Source of the DNA: Calothrix sp. PCC 7103
Lineage (GTDB): Bacteria; Cyanobacteriota; Cyanobacteriia; Cyanobacteriales; Nostocaceae
Length of the DNA: 64,000 bases
Assembly: GCF_000331305.1 (NCBI RefSeq)
Contig: NZ_KB217478.1
Coordinates: forward strand, 4,478,278-4,542,277
Direction of reading: 5' to 3'
Shown here: positions 1-8,500 of the stretch, in pieces
Numbering within the stretch: position 1 is the stretch's first letter
Layout: each line of letters opens with the position of its first letter
Program-made: the position numbers and the translations under genes
Notes under the pieces: model-generated
What the model saw: the letters and a program-made list of their open reading frames with translations, nothing else
Told to the model about the DNA's origin: nothing
Databases searched by the model: none

Positions 1-129
1 CTACACTTAAGCGGATTTCCATCCTATGCTTTAGTTGCCTGTTATACATAAGAGCTATAGCTTGCCTGGTTTCGCTTCCTCAATATTCGTATAAAGCACA
101 GCAACACCCCCAATCTAGAGAGTCAGCAG

Positions 130-1413
130 ATGTTGAAAACCCTTTTGTTGTCTGGATGGTTCCGCGCAAAGCCATTCCTCAAGTACGCTGTAGTTGTGAT
201 GCTAATTGCCCCTTTGGCGGCTGCAAGTAGTCACGCTACTTCATCAACACCATCGGATGTTGCAACCACTTCTGTTGTTACAACTGATTCTATACCAACA
301 CCTAATACGGATGTTGACAGTATTGGTGTTAATTCGCAATTGCCTGCAACTCCAGATACCTCCTCACAACATGACAACTCAACCTCAACAAAGGTTGCTG
401 CTGTTACTCATCCACAAGAACTGAAGCATACAGATAATTCATTTAATTCATTTGAAACTTCCGATAGTTCTACCGCTAACGAATCTAATAACGATTCGCT
501 AGCGGCTGTTGAACTGGCGCCACCTGTAAGTCGTTCTTCATCCATTGTCGAAATTCCAGCAGAGAAAAGTGACTTAATTGAGAGATTGAAGGCTTATAAA
601 GCAAACTCTATCGCTTTGAAAGACGGTTCTATCGTAGTCGCAAAAGTGGCGCCTGTACTCCGGGACTCAAGTAATGGCAACAATTATTCGGCTCCTTCTC
701 AACCAACAGAAGCACAGCAAAATCCTGATGACCCACTGGGTAGTGCTTACCCTATCCCGATGAAATGGATTAGCGCCACTACTGAATCAATGGCGCCACT
801 AGGTGGTGGTGTACGATACTACCGTAGTGTACCTGTTATTTCTCCTGATGGTCGCTATGCTGTTTACAGCCGAATTCAACTCGAAGTTAAACCAGAAACA
901 CATAACAGTCGTGTTAGCAGCGTTCTATTTATTGAAGACCGTCAAACCAAAAATTTAAGGGTTCTTTCATCAACCTCACGTAATAGCGATGTTTTAATTA
1001 ATGTTAAAGCGACGCCTGATGCCAACGGCGAAGGAACAATAGGAGTTTTAGTACCAGTAAGTTGGTCGGAAAAAGGAGACCGCTTTTTGGCACGACGTTT
1101 TGAAGGTGTAATGAATACATCTGATGTATCAGATTATGCGGTAATTTGGCATCGAGAAAAAAATCTCACAAATACTGTCAGTCCCGCATACAAAGAAACC
1201 GACCATGAAAAAATATCTATTTTATTAGGTTGGAGCAAAGCTCAACCTAACCACGTATTGTTCCGCGCCGGAGAAATGGGCGAAGAAGACTGGGCGCTTC
1301 TTTCTGTTTCTGACGATGGTAAAACTAATAACGCAAATGAAGTTGACCAACCTGTAACTTTTGGCAAACAAGCAACAGATGTTTGGGCTGGTCCACAAGT
1401 TGCTTATCGCTAA
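130..1413 (+). CDS. Secreted or membrane-anchored conserved protein with beta-propeller-like C-terminal half
   Basis: The 427-residue product starts with a basic stretch and a hydrophobic segment at about residues 18-36 that ends in an Ala/Ser-rich cleavage-like region, so export is likely. Residues 37-200 are low-complexity Ser/Thr/Asn/Pro sequence, probably a flexible linker. From about residue 215 there is a compact domain with the phrase SPDGRYAVYSR and later Trp/Ser-rich strands, which resembles TolB/WD40-like propeller blades (SPDG motif). No catalytic residues are recognised. The gene stands alone and is followed by a strong hairpin terminator. Export and the linker are seen in the sequence; the propeller assignment is an inference. 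It looks like a cyanobacterial conserved hypothetical of unknown function. Confidence 0.75.
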   Translation: MLKTLLLSGWFRAKPFLKYAVVVMLIAPLAAASSHATSSTPSDVATTSVVTTDSIPTPNTDVDSIGVNSQLPATPDTSSQHDNSTSTKVAAVTHPQELKHTDNSFNSFETSDSSTANESNNDSLAAVELAPPVSRSSSIVEIPAEKSDLIERLKAYKANSIALKDGSIVVAKVAPVLRDSSNGNNYSAPSQPTEAQQNPDDPLGSAYPIPMKWISATTESMAPLGGGVRYYRSVPVISPDGRYAVYSRIQLEVKPETHNSRVSSVLFIEDRQTKNLRVLSSTSRNSDVLINVKATPDANGEGTIGVLVPVSWSEKGDRFLARRFEGVMNTSDVSDYAVIWHREKNLTNTVSPAYKETDHEKISILLGWSKAQPNHVLFRAGEMGEEDWALLSVSDDGKTNNANEVDQPVTFGKQATDVWAGPQVAYR

Positions 1414-1459
1414 TTTGTACTAATTAGTTAATGTTTAATTAATTATATTTACAACTATT

Positions 1460-1500
1460 TAGGTTCCTGATTTCTTGTAGAAGTCAGGAACCTATTTATT
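1460..1500 (+). terminator. Rho-independent terminator after the secreted-protein gene
   Basis: An 11-bp perfect inverted repeat (TAGGTTCCTGA at 1460-1470 with its complement at 1484-1494) has a 13-nt loop and is followed by a T-rich tail. It lies 47 bp after the stop codon. The rest of 1501-1677 is AT-rich with nothing recognised. Confidence 0.75.
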
Positions 1501-1677
1501 GATATTGCAACCTATAACCCGATTTTGTTCTAATAATTTATAACTCTTGAATTTATTACTGCCATTAAAATGATAGCTTAATAGTCAAATAGTAATAAAA
1601 ACATTTAATTCAAAATAAGCACAACTAACTATTAGTAATTAGGTATTAGCTGTTTATATTTTAGTTGATATTTAATT

Positions 1678-2112
1678 TTATGGAGATGACTGGGATGCAT
1701 CTAACGAGTCAGAAGAATCAGCTTGTTGATCAGTAAATACGATACGACGTTGATTTGGGTCGAATCGGTAGCCTTGTTGCTGCATAATCTGATTGGTTTG
1801 ACCAGGGTCAAAATTGCGGCTAAAGTCGGCTTTTAGAGTACTTACACGTGCTTCCGCAAGATTAACTTCGGTACGAATTGCACGCAGTTTCTCTTGCTGT
1901 GACCAGTGATATGGTAAAAGCTGAGTTAGAGCAGATACAGCAGCTACGGTTAGGGCAACATTGACACCAATTTTAGCTGTTGTTTCAAGCGCCATCACTT
2001 GATAGGAGCGTGCTCTGAGATGACGTTTTGGTCTAGGAGACTTTAACCGCTTTGGAGTCGGTTGTTGGATGGGCTGCTGAGAAGAGTGTCTAGAGGGTTG
2101 GATTGCGTTCAT
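1678..2112 (-). CDS. Small conserved cyanobacterial protein with one membrane segment (slr1601-like)
   Basis: The reading frame is open to 2163, but the ATG at 2112 (protein beginning MNAIQPSRHS) has a better Shine-Dalgarno-like AGGTAA just upstream and is preferred, giving 144 residues. The N-terminal 40 residues are rich in Pro, Gln, Arg and Lys. A hydrophobic stretch at about residues 44-66 (KIGVNVALTVAAVSALTQLL) looks like a single membrane anchor. A predicted alpha-helical/coiled region follows, then a conserved-looking tail with GYRFDPNQRRIVF. The layout recalls the small slr1601-type cyanobacterial family, recalled from memory only. The function is unknown. It lies convergent to the secreted-protein gene and on the same strand as psaM. 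Confidence 0.7.
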   Translation of the reverse strand: MNAIQPSRHSSQQPIQQPTPKRLKSPRPKRHLRARSYQVMALETTAKIGVNVALTVAAVSALTQLLPYHWSQQEKLRAIRTEVNLAEARVSTLKADFSRNFDPGQTNQIMQQQGYRFDPNQRRIVFTDQQADSSDSLDASQSSP

Positions 2113-2285
2113 AATATTACCTAGAACAACCTCGTTATGTTGGCCAATATTAGTCGGCACCAAATAACAATTTATTCTACTGGTTACGGCAGTGGTTTGC
2201 TGTAATATTACTCCATTTTTAATATTTTACTACTGTAATTTCACTGGCAAAAAAATAAACTTGCCTGTCTAGGTAAGTATTTGCA

Positions 2286-2320
2286 CTCATTTTTAGGGTG
2301 TTCTCAGCCCTAAAAATGAG
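2286..2320 (-). terminator. Hairpin terminator downstream of psaM
   Basis: Perfect 13-bp arms (CTCATTTTTAGGG at 2286-2298 and its complement at 2308-2320) are separated by 9 nt. The hairpin lies just past the psaM stop on the minus strand, after an intervening palindromic repeat, and probably ends the psaM transcript. Confidence 0.55.
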
Positions 2321-2354
2321 AGAAACCGGGTTTCTTTCTAGAAACCCGGTTTCT
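2321..2354. repeat. GAAACCGGGTTTC-type palindromic repeat, copy 1
   Basis: Two inverted near-identical 15-mers, AGAAACCGGGTTTCT (2321-2335) and AGAAACCCGGTTTCT (2340-2354), form a strong hairpin. The same motif pair recurs at 13599-13666 and 18077-18143, so this is a dispersed repeat family and not a single-gene control element. Confidence 0.8.
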
Positions 2355-2361
2355 GGGGTTC

Positions 2362-2460
2362 CTAGTTATTGTATAGTTCGGATGCTAAACGCCAAGCTAA
2401 TATGCCTGGAATTAAAGCAACAACGAGAGCTACATATACTTGAGTATCTGATATAGACAT
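2362..2460 (-). CDS. psaM: Photosystem I reaction centre subunit XII (PsaM)
   Basis: A 32-codon gene encodes a single-helix thylakoid membrane protein. The product starts MSISDTQVYVALV and continues through VALIPGILAWRLASELY, a very close match to the PsaM sequence known from cyanobacteria and plastids. PsaM sits at the monomer interface of trimeric PSI, where it helps bind chlorophyll and stabilise the trimer. An excellent Shine-Dalgarno (AGGAGG, about 8 nt before the ATG) supports the start. The gene has its own upstream region and a downstream hairpin, so it looks monocistronic. The length of 31-32 residues is normal for the family. The identification is confident because nearly every residue fits the remembered family sequence. 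Confidence 0.95.
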   Translation of the reverse strand: MSISDTQVYVALVVALIPGILAWRLASELYNN

Positions 2461-2670
2461 GTGTGATAGCCTCCTAATTGGATTTAAATACCTCGTTTAC
2501 TACTTTTCACCTTTTTACCGAAAATGGGGAATAGGTTGTTACAAGATGCAACAATTGGAGTTTGTAGTGATTGCCGTTGTAAGCACTTCAATGCTTGGTA
2601 TGAAAGCGCTGAACGCTTAATACGAGTTTTGTTAAGTTTTATTAAGTTTTGTTAGTAAAATATAAGAAAG

Positions 2671-3954
2671 ATGGCTTTGTATTTGGGTATTGACTTTGGA
2701 ACCTCCGGCGCCCGCTGTGCAGTTATTGATTCTGAGCAGAAAATGCAACAATCCGGGCGCTACGATTTTGATACGGCGACAAATAATTTACCTGCTGTTT
2801 GGCGAACGGCTTTGTTTACATTAGTTGAACAAATTCCACGTCCGCTCTTGAAACAGGTAGAGGCTATCGCTATTAACGGTACTTCTTCTACTGTCATGTT
2901 ATGCTCGGAGGCAGGCCAGCCTGTCGATGCTCCATTGCTTTATAACGATGCACGTGGGGCGGTAATGCTCGACTATTTGAAGCCAGTGGCGCCACCGCAT
3001 CATACCGTGTTAAGTGCCACTTCTAGCTTAGTAAAGTTGCTGTGGATGTTACAGCTACCTACTAAATCATCTGCGAAATATTTTCTACATCAAGCTGATT
3101 GGTTAGGGTTTTTGCTACATGGAAAAATCGGTATTAGCGATTACCATAATGCTTTAAAACTAGGATATGACGTATCGAATCTAGAATATCCACAATGGTT
3201 AAAAAATTTGAATTTAGCTGTAGAGTTACCTACTGTTTTAGCGCCTGGGAGTATTGTGGCGCCTATTAAGCCAGAATGGGTGGATTATGGTTTTAATTCA
3301 GAATGTGTTGTCTGCGCTGGAACAACCGATAGTATTGCTGCATTTATTGCCAGTGGTGCATTATTACCAGGTGAGGCAGTAACGTCGCTTGGTTCGACAC
3401 TTGCTGTTAAGTTATTAAGCCATACCAAAATTGATAATTCCCAGTTCGGTATTTATAGCCATCGTTTTCCCAATTTCAACCACGATACACAAAATTTATG
3501 GCTTGTTGGTGGCGCCTCTAATACAGGAGGTGCGGTGCTACGGGAATTTTTCTCTAGCGATGAGTTAGAAAGTCTTAGTCGTCAAATAGATATTTCCCAA
3601 AATAGTAATCTTGATTATTATCCATTAACTAACAAGGGAGAGCGTTTTCCTATTAATGATGCAAATTTACAACCCCGATTAGAACCACGTCCAAGTAATG
3701 ATGTTGAATTTTTGCACGGTTTGCTAGAAGGTATTGCTCGTATTGAAGCGCGGGGATATGAGTTGTTACAACAGTTGGGAGCAGATAAACTCATCCGTGT
3801 TTATACGGCGGGAGGTGGCGCCAAAAATCAGGCTTGGAGACAAATTCGCGCTATGTATCTGGGTGTTACTGTACAAGCATCAGTTTATACTGAGGCCGCT
3901 TATGGAAGTGCGTTATTAGCTTTACGGGGTAAAAGAAACGGGGTTTATGTATGA
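2671..3954 (+). CDS. FGGY-family sugar kinase, probably D-ribulose/D-xylulose kinase
   Basis: The 427-residue cytosolic kinase has the actin-like ATPase fold of the FGGY family. Visible landmarks are the N-terminal phosphate-1 loop GIDFGTSGARCAVID (residues 6-20), the segment AINGTSSTVML (about 70-80) with the sugar-site region after it, GTTDSIAAF (about 217), and the C-terminal adenosine-binding loop TAGGGAKNQAWRQIRA (about 377-392). It is shorter than typical xylulokinases (about 490 residues). This matches the compact cyanobacterial/plant-plastid subgroup for which D-ribulose kinase activity has been described (the Synechococcus SePSK type). The substrate is inferred from the subgroup. The start ATG follows a modest AAGAAAG. 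The gene stands alone and ends against a GTAGAGACG-type repeat. Confidence 0.85.
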   Translation: MALYLGIDFGTSGARCAVIDSEQKMQQSGRYDFDTATNNLPAVWRTALFTLVEQIPRPLLKQVEAIAINGTSSTVMLCSEAGQPVDAPLLYNDARGAVMLDYLKPVAPPHHTVLSATSSLVKLLWMLQLPTKSSAKYFLHQADWLGFLLHGKIGISDYHNALKLGYDVSNLEYPQWLKNLNLAVELPTVLAPGSIVAPIKPEWVDYGFNSECVVCAGTTDSIAAFIASGALLPGEAVTSLGSTLAVKLLSHTKIDNSQFGIYSHRFPNFNHDTQNLWLVGGASNTGGAVLREFFSSDELESLSRQIDISQNSNLDYYPLTNKGERFPINDANLQPRLEPRPSNDVEFLHGLLEGIARIEARGYELLQQLGADKLIRVYTAGGGAKNQAWRQIRAMYLGVTVQASVYTEAAYGSALLALRGKRNGVYV

Positions 3955-3956
3955 TT

Positions 3957-3985
3957 GTAGAGACGATCGGGAATGGCATCTCTAC
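3957..3985. repeat. GTAGAGACG-type inverted repeat, degenerate copy
   Basis: GTAGAGACG and an imperfect complement (CATCTCTAC) flank a short spacer just after the sugar kinase stop. It belongs to the same family as the perfect palindromes at 41432-41459 and 43284-43310 and the related one at 12851-12890. Confidence 0.6.
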
Positions 3986-4194
3986 TTTATCGGTTCTTTG
4001 CAAATGTTGGATATTTCAGTATCTCCACGAGTGACAATCAAAATTTCTGGGTCGATACTGGGATGGTTAGACACTGGGCGTAATGGTTCCAGGTTCATAA
4101 TCTGGGCAGCAATTCTGGGATGGATGTTTCGTACTTTAGGCGAGTATCATCTATCCCTTTAATTCTACTTTGAATTTGAGAATAAGTATATTTA

Positions 4195-4743
4195 TTAATT
4201 TAAAGATATATTGGATTTTAAAACACTTGGTATGCCAGTGATGATTTTTTGAGCTACTTGTTCTGGGGTTTCGTCGTGTGTAATGGTGATATGTAAATCT
4301 GCTTCAGAATATAATGCTTGGCGCCCAGCAGCAAGGGTACGTAGTTTTTCTTTTGGGTCAGCATCTTGTAGCAGTGGTCGAGTTGTGTCGGCAGCCAAGC
4401 GGTCATAAAGTACATCTATGGAAGCATCTAGCCAAACAACTAAGCCATGATGCAGGTAACTCCAATTTCGGCGCCGTAGAATAATACCTCCACCTGTGGC
4501 AACTGCTAATTTAGTGTAAGCGCAAACTTGAGACAGTACATCACTTTCGAGATTGCGAAATGCCTCTTCTCCATTTTCTGCGAATAGTTCGTTAATTGTT
4601 TTACCCGCAGCTTTAGTAATTACATCATCTGTATCTAAAAATCCATATTGCAAATGCTGTGCTATCAAGCGCCCGACTGTTGTCTTTCCGGTGCCCATCA
4701 TGCCAACCAAGTATACATTTAAACCTTGTAATAAGTCTGTCAT
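4195..4743 (-). CDS. aroK: Shikimate kinase
   Basis: The product phosphorylates shikimate at the 3-hydroxyl with ATP, the fifth step of the shikimate pathway to chorismate, in the cytosol. At 182 residues it has the usual length. Visible motifs are the Walker A loop GMMGTGKTT (residues 14-22), the shikimate-binding DTDD (about 38-41, following FL), the GGG motif in ATGGGIILR (about 82-90) and the lid-region arginines in TTRPLL (about 119-124). The ATG at 4743 is the natural start because the family begins only 8-12 residues before the P-loop. The gene sits downstream of the STAND ATPase gene on the same strand, 37 bp away, so co-transcription is possible. There is no sign of damage. Confidence 0.95.
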   Translation of the reverse strand: MTDLLQGLNVYLVGMMGTGKTTVGRLIAQHLQYGFLDTDDVITKAAGKTINELFAENGEEAFRNLESDVLSQVCAYTKLAVATGGGIILRRRNWSYLHHGLVVWLDASIDVLYDRLAADTTRPLLQDADPKEKLRTLAAGRQALYSEADLHITITHDETPEQVAQKIITGIPSVLKSNISLN

Positions 4744-4780
4744 TTGTCAAATTGTAGTTACCCTATTTCCCACTTTACCG

Positions 4781-6340
4781 TCAAATTCCACTATTAAAGC
4801 GCAGTTCACGGATATAGTTTTTGAGTTGTGTCTCAAAAATGGGATGGTTAATTAATAGGGATGTTATCTGATCATTACCAGAACGCATGTTCTCTTCAAT
4901 TAAACGTTCAGCGATGTACTCGATTAGAACTGGAGATTGCGAAAAGGTTGAAGAATATCGCTCAATCAAAGACCTTCTTTGTAATAATTCGATTGCTTCT
5001 AAAATAGACCGTTGTGAAACTCTTGGCAAAATGTCTTTTTGCAGTTTCCGTACTGATACAAAATTTTGGTTGAGTGCTAACCAATACATCACCTGTTTTT
5101 CGATATGCGACAAGCGTTCAAACTGCTCATCTAATACTGCCCGTATTTCACCGAAAATAACTGTACCTTGTTGTAAAAATTCGTACACACTGCCATCAAA
5201 TAATTCTTGAATTACTGTTGCTACTAATTTTAAAAATAATGGATTGCCAGCATACCAATCTATCAAAGTAGTTGCTTCTTCATCTTTAAGGTTGTTTAAT
5301 CCTTTAGCTCTAAGAATAGATAAACTGTCAAAATGATTTAACCCTGTTAATTTTAAAGCTTTTACGGGCAGACTTTCACCTGATAGTGCAGCAATGGCTT
5401 GAGGTTTTTCTCGACTAGTTAGCAAAACACAACTTTGGTGCTTTGACTCTCCTAAGCGTCGAATTAATTCACCATACCCTTCGTAACCAGGACGGTATTG
5501 TATGGTGCTCATCGTGCTACTATCGGTTTGATTTTTATTTATATCACCTGCTAAAATTGTATCAATGGAGTCTAAAACTATTAAACAGCGTGCGTTTCGT
5601 AAATACTCAATTAGTTGAGAAATGCTTCCTTCGACTGTACTGTCTATTTCTATATCTGGTGGCGCCAAAAATTTAATTAGTTGGTTAACAATTAGTTCTA
5701 AAGGTGGTTCACACAGTAGTGAGCGCCAAATTGTAAATTCAAAATCATCTTGAAATAAGTGTGCAAGTTTGACTGATAATGTTGTTTTGCCAACACCTGC
5801 CATTCCTAGTAGTACTATTAACCTACTACCTTCAACGACCCAATCTTGGAGTTGCTTAAGCTCGTGACTTCTTCCGTAAAATATAGAGACATCAACAGCT
5901 TCACCCCAATCTTGTTTTACTGAAGCAATTGTTACTGATTTCGGAGTTTCTTTTTTGCGTGCCATTGCTGAGTTAGCGATTGCTTCAATAGATGCCCAAT
6001 TTTTTTTGTAACCAGCTTTTTCCAACAGTTGTGTTACGCGGCTCCAGTTTTTGACTTTAATGTTACTCCCTGATAGATTACTCAACATCTCCTCTATATA
6101 TTTATATAACCCATTCGATAAGTAAACTCGAACGGTGCTACTACTGCGAGTTTTATATACAGTGTTTGCAATTTCGGCAGGACTAAAGCCACAAAGTAAC
6201 CCGCGTAAAAACTTTTTCTCTACAGGCGTTAGTGCTTTACCCTTTGCGGATGCTAAATCAACGTATAGCTTTTCTAATTCCCAGTTATTTTTAGCTTCTA
6301 CAAATTCCTCTTCGATTGCATGTGAGTCGCTAGCAGTCAT
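4781..6340 (-). CDS. STAND-type NB-ARC ATPase with cyanobacterial N-terminal HTH domain
   Basis: The 519-residue protein has two parts. Residues about 30-115 form a helix-turn-helix-like region (ALTPVEKKFLRGLLCGFSP followed by EIANTVYKTRSSSTVRVYLS), which resembles the LuxR-like N-terminal domain of many cyanobacterial NB-ARC/WD40 and vWA-MoxR-associated proteins. Residues about 165-420 form an NB-ARC/AP-ATPase with Walker A GMAGVGKTT (about 180), Walker B CLIVLDSID (about 255) and a LLTSREKP sensor-like segment. The C-terminal 100 residues look like winged-helix material (MYWLALNQNFVSVRKL). No WD40 or TPR repeats follow, so the usual sensor domain is missing. The likely role is a signal-responsive switch or transcription factor; the ligand is unknown. 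A 9-bp inverted repeat lies 79 bp upstream. Confidence 0.85.
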   Translation of the reverse strand: MTASDSHAIEEEFVEAKNNWELEKLYVDLASAKGKALTPVEKKFLRGLLCGFSPAEIANTVYKTRSSSTVRVYLSNGLYKYIEEMLSNLSGSNIKVKNWSRVTQLLEKAGYKKNWASIEAIANSAMARKKETPKSVTIASVKQDWGEAVDVSIFYGRSHELKQLQDWVVEGSRLIVLLGMAGVGKTTLSVKLAHLFQDDFEFTIWRSLLCEPPLELIVNQLIKFLAPPDIEIDSTVEGSISQLIEYLRNARCLIVLDSIDTILAGDINKNQTDSSTMSTIQYRPGYEGYGELIRRLGESKHQSCVLLTSREKPQAIAALSGESLPVKALKLTGLNHFDSLSILRAKGLNNLKDEEATTLIDWYAGNPLFLKLVATVIQELFDGSVYEFLQQGTVIFGEIRAVLDEQFERLSHIEKQVMYWLALNQNFVSVRKLQKDILPRVSQRSILEAIELLQRRSLIERYSSTFSQSPVLIEYIAERLIEENMRSGNDQITSLLINHPIFETQLKNYIRELRFNSGI

Positions 6341-6821
6341 TCTTTTAACGTTTTTCCTTTAATTTGAGCAATATAATAACTATTTTTTTGTGAAGCTAGA
6401 ATAAATAAAGAGTAAATTCCTAACGAATTTAATAACATTCGTTAGGTGACTTGGTAATTCTTGCTTCGGTATCTTAAGTCTTAACAGGAATTTTAAAATT
6501 CTTGATTTAAACTTTATTTATTTTATGGTTGTAAGCAATGAGACGACGAAACAAATTTTAAGTGGAGCAATTATAGCTCACTCGGTGACGTTATTACTAT
6601 CTATACACAACTCATTCTTTATTTATTTTGAGGAAAGTTACATCTCAAGTAATTAAGTTAACGAGTGTTTGTTCGAGGCATCGTTACCGTCAACAGTTGT
6701 AGTGTGACACCAAGATTTTATTTTTTTCTTGCTGTTCCTTACTGTAAAGCGGCGATTAGCACTGCATAACTAATCTAGAAAAGTCCGAATGTATAAGTGT
6801 GGTATGAAAGAGGTTCCTACA
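6341..6821. other. AT-rich intergenic region with a 9-bp inverted repeat
   Basis: This 481-bp divergent intergenic region separates the STAND gene (minus strand) from a small + strand gene, so it should hold both promoters. The only clear structure is an inverted repeat, CCTAACGAA at 6419-6427 and TTCGTTAGG at 6438-6446, with a 10-nt gap. It could be an operator for the STAND protein's HTH domain or a small hairpin; this is speculative. No RNA gene was recognised. Confidence 0.5.
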
Positions 6822-7058
6822 ATGACTCGGATTCGTGATGTTGTTCAAGAAGCCCTACTCACAGGTTATTTAACCTTGGAAGCGGAAAATCAACTTCGTC
6901 AGCTACTAACTACCCGCTACGACACTGAAGACCTAAATGCGTTTATGAAACTGCAAGAAGCCGCAATGGGTGGTGAAGTTAGACAACAGTCTCGTGAAGA
7001 TAGTAAGCACGAAGACGCAGTACCAAGTGTAACCGCTCACGCGGCACCTGCATCTTAG
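6822..7058 (+). CDS. Small conserved cyanobacterial protein, function unknown
   Basis: The ATG at 6822 (MTRIRDVVQEALLTGYLT) is preferred over the in-frame ATG at 6789 because AGAGG lies 8 nt before it. The product is 78 residues. The first 50 residues are a conserved-looking helical module (EALLTGYLTLEAENQLRQLL, then DTEDLNAFMKLQEAA), and the tail is polar and disordered. The combination resembles many small soluble cyanobacterial hypotheticals. No motif points to a function. It is convergent with the LapA-like gene after only a 32-bp gap. Confidence 0.7.
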   Translation: MTRIRDVVQEALLTGYLTLEAENQLRQLLTTRYDTEDLNAFMKLQEAAMGGEVRQQSREDSKHEDAVPSVTAHAAPAS

Positions 7059-7090
7059 TAAAAGTGTATAAGTAGGAGTGTGGAGGACTT

Positions 7091-7786
7091 TTACTTAATG
7101 TCCTTATCGTTATCGTCGTCGAAAAAGCTCCAATCATCATCCGCATCGTCCGATTTTTTCCTTGGAGGTGGGGTTGAAGGTTGAGATGGTTCTGTATTTG
7201 GATTAAAGGGTGGGATTATTACCCGGTAATCAGCGTCGTAGATTGATTCAGTTTTGCCAACTCCGGAATTTTTTGGTTCCCGTGAACTATATGAATAAGA
7301 TGTATCTCCCTTTGAAGAGTTGGTCGTAGTTTGCCGACGCTCGTATACTTCTTCCTCGCTAACCCTTCTATCAAAATTTTCTTGGTTTGAAGATGGTTTT
7401 CTTTGCCCCTCTTCAAAATCCCATTCTTCACTTACTCCCTCTAAGTCCCAATCATCTTCTTGGGAAGAAATTGTAGTATTCTTGTATGTATTTTGTTTTT
7501 TGTCTGAATCGCGACGTGTCGTATCTTGTTTACGGGTAGAGCTAGCACGATTTGAAGTTTGGGGTTTTGGTTTTGTAAAGTAACCAGCAAATCCAAATAA
7601 ACTATTAACTATTAATGATGTAGTGGCGCCTGCGACTATGCTGAAGAGTAACCACATTGCGAGAGGAAAAGGTTGAGTTCTGGCGCCGAGAAAAACTAGC
7701 GGTAATGCAGGAGAAAAATTCTGCGCTAGTAGTAGCGTTAGTCCTCCCAATACTACGATTAATATAATTAAACGAATTACAGCCAT
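7091..7786 (-). CDS. LapA-domain membrane protein with a long acidic cytoplasmic tail
   Basis: The ATG at 7786 (MAVIRLIILIVVLGGLTLLL) is taken as the start. Longer versions would run into the upstream ubiX gene and add a non-conserved segment. The 231-residue product has two membrane helices, at about residues 3-21 and 42-66, with the loop QNFSPALPLVFLGARTQPFP between them; this is the layout of the LapA/DUF1049 family. The remaining 160 residues are hydrophilic, rich in Ser, Asp, Glu and Lys, with repeated short acidic motifs such as DDWDLEG, EEWDFEEG and DDDWSFFDDD. These could be binding motifs. Families of this type are linked to envelope assembly, but the role here is unproven. It lies 92 bp downstream of ubiX on the same strand. 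Confidence 0.75.
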   Translation of the reverse strand: MAVIRLIILIVVLGGLTLLLAQNFSPALPLVFLGARTQPFPLAMWLLFSIVAGATTSLIVNSLFGFAGYFTKPKPQTSNRASSTRKQDTTRRDSDKKQNTYKNTTISSQEDDWDLEGVSEEWDFEEGQRKPSSNQENFDRRVSEEEVYERRQTTTNSSKGDTSYSYSSREPKNSGVGKTESIYDADYRVIIPPFNPNTEPSQPSTPPPRKKSDDADDDWSFFDDDNDKDIK

Positions 7787-7878
7787 AGAGTTTGTATATA
7801 ATATGAGGTAATGGGAAGTTAGATTCCTAGTTATTTTCCTGTTTCCCATCACAATTTTATTTTCGTTTATTCTCGATT

Positions 7879-8487
7879 TTATTTTCGACCCTCCCAACGT
7901 TGAATAGGTATACAGTCAATATCCAGTTGGTCAAGCGCACGGGCAACAACGAAATCCACTAAATCTTCTATAGTTTGAGGATTATGATACCAAGCGGGGA
8001 TAGCGGGAACAATGCGGGCGCCAGCTTCTGCCAACGTTGTTAAGTTTCGTAAATGAATTAAACTAAAAGGTGTTTCGCGAGGAACTACCACAAGTTTACG
8101 CCCTTCTTTAAGTTGTACATCGGCTGCGCGTTCGAGCAAATCGGAACTTAAACCACCTGCAAGTTTAGCAACAGTACTCATACTACAGGGAATAATAAGC
8201 ATACCTAAAGTACGGAACGAGCCACTAGCAATGTTTGCTCCAACATCACCCCAAGCATGGCAGTTGAGCTTGCCTGTATCAACTTGACATTGTTGGCGCC
8301 AAAATAATTCTTGTTGGGTAGGTTCAGAAGGCATTCTTATATCTTGCTCAGATTGCCAAACCATATAAGTTGATTTAGAAGCAACTAACTCTACAGAATA
8401 ATCAGCAGCAAGAAGATATTTAATTGCACGAACGGCGTAAATTAATCCAGAGGCGCCGGATATACCGATAATTAGAGGTTTTGACAC
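7879..8487 (-). CDS. ubiX: Flavin prenyltransferase UbiX
   Basis: UbiX joins dimethylallyl phosphate to FMN to make the prenylated flavin cofactor of UbiD-type decarboxylases, here probably for plastoquinone-type quinone biosynthesis. The family signature is visible in KPLIIGISGASGLIYAVRA near the N terminus (FMN-binding GASG), IIPCSMSTVAKLAGG (about 110), the loop VVPRETPFSLIHLRN (about 140) and PAIPAWYHNP (about 168). A start at the GTG at 8487 gives 202 residues and a family-like N terminus (SKPLIIG). The frame is open to 8556 and the ATG at 8553 has a Shine-Dalgarno-like AAGGTG. However, those 22-23 extra codons lie inside an inverted repeat (8501-8565) and do not look like protein. The start is therefore not fully settled. 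Confidence 0.88.
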   Translation of the reverse strand: MSKPLIIGISGASGLIYAVRAIKYLLAADYSVELVASKSTYMVWQSEQDIRMPSEPTQQELFWRQQCQVDTGKLNCHAWGDVGANIASGSFRTLGMLIIPCSMSTVAKLAGGLSSDLLERAADVQLKEGRKLVVVPRETPFSLIHLRNLTTLAEAGARIVPAIPAWYHNPQTIEDLVDFVVARALDQLDIDCIPIQRWEGRK

Positions 8488-8500
8488 AAAATTGAGAGGT

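Noticed and set aside
3947..4162. 71-codon + strand frame after the sugar kinase
   Set aside because: It overlaps the kinase stop, runs through a GTAGAGACG repeat, and has no ribosome binding site or protein-like pattern.
4553..6362. Several + strand frames inside aroK and the STAND gene
   Set aside because: They are antisense shadows of well-supported minus-strand genes.
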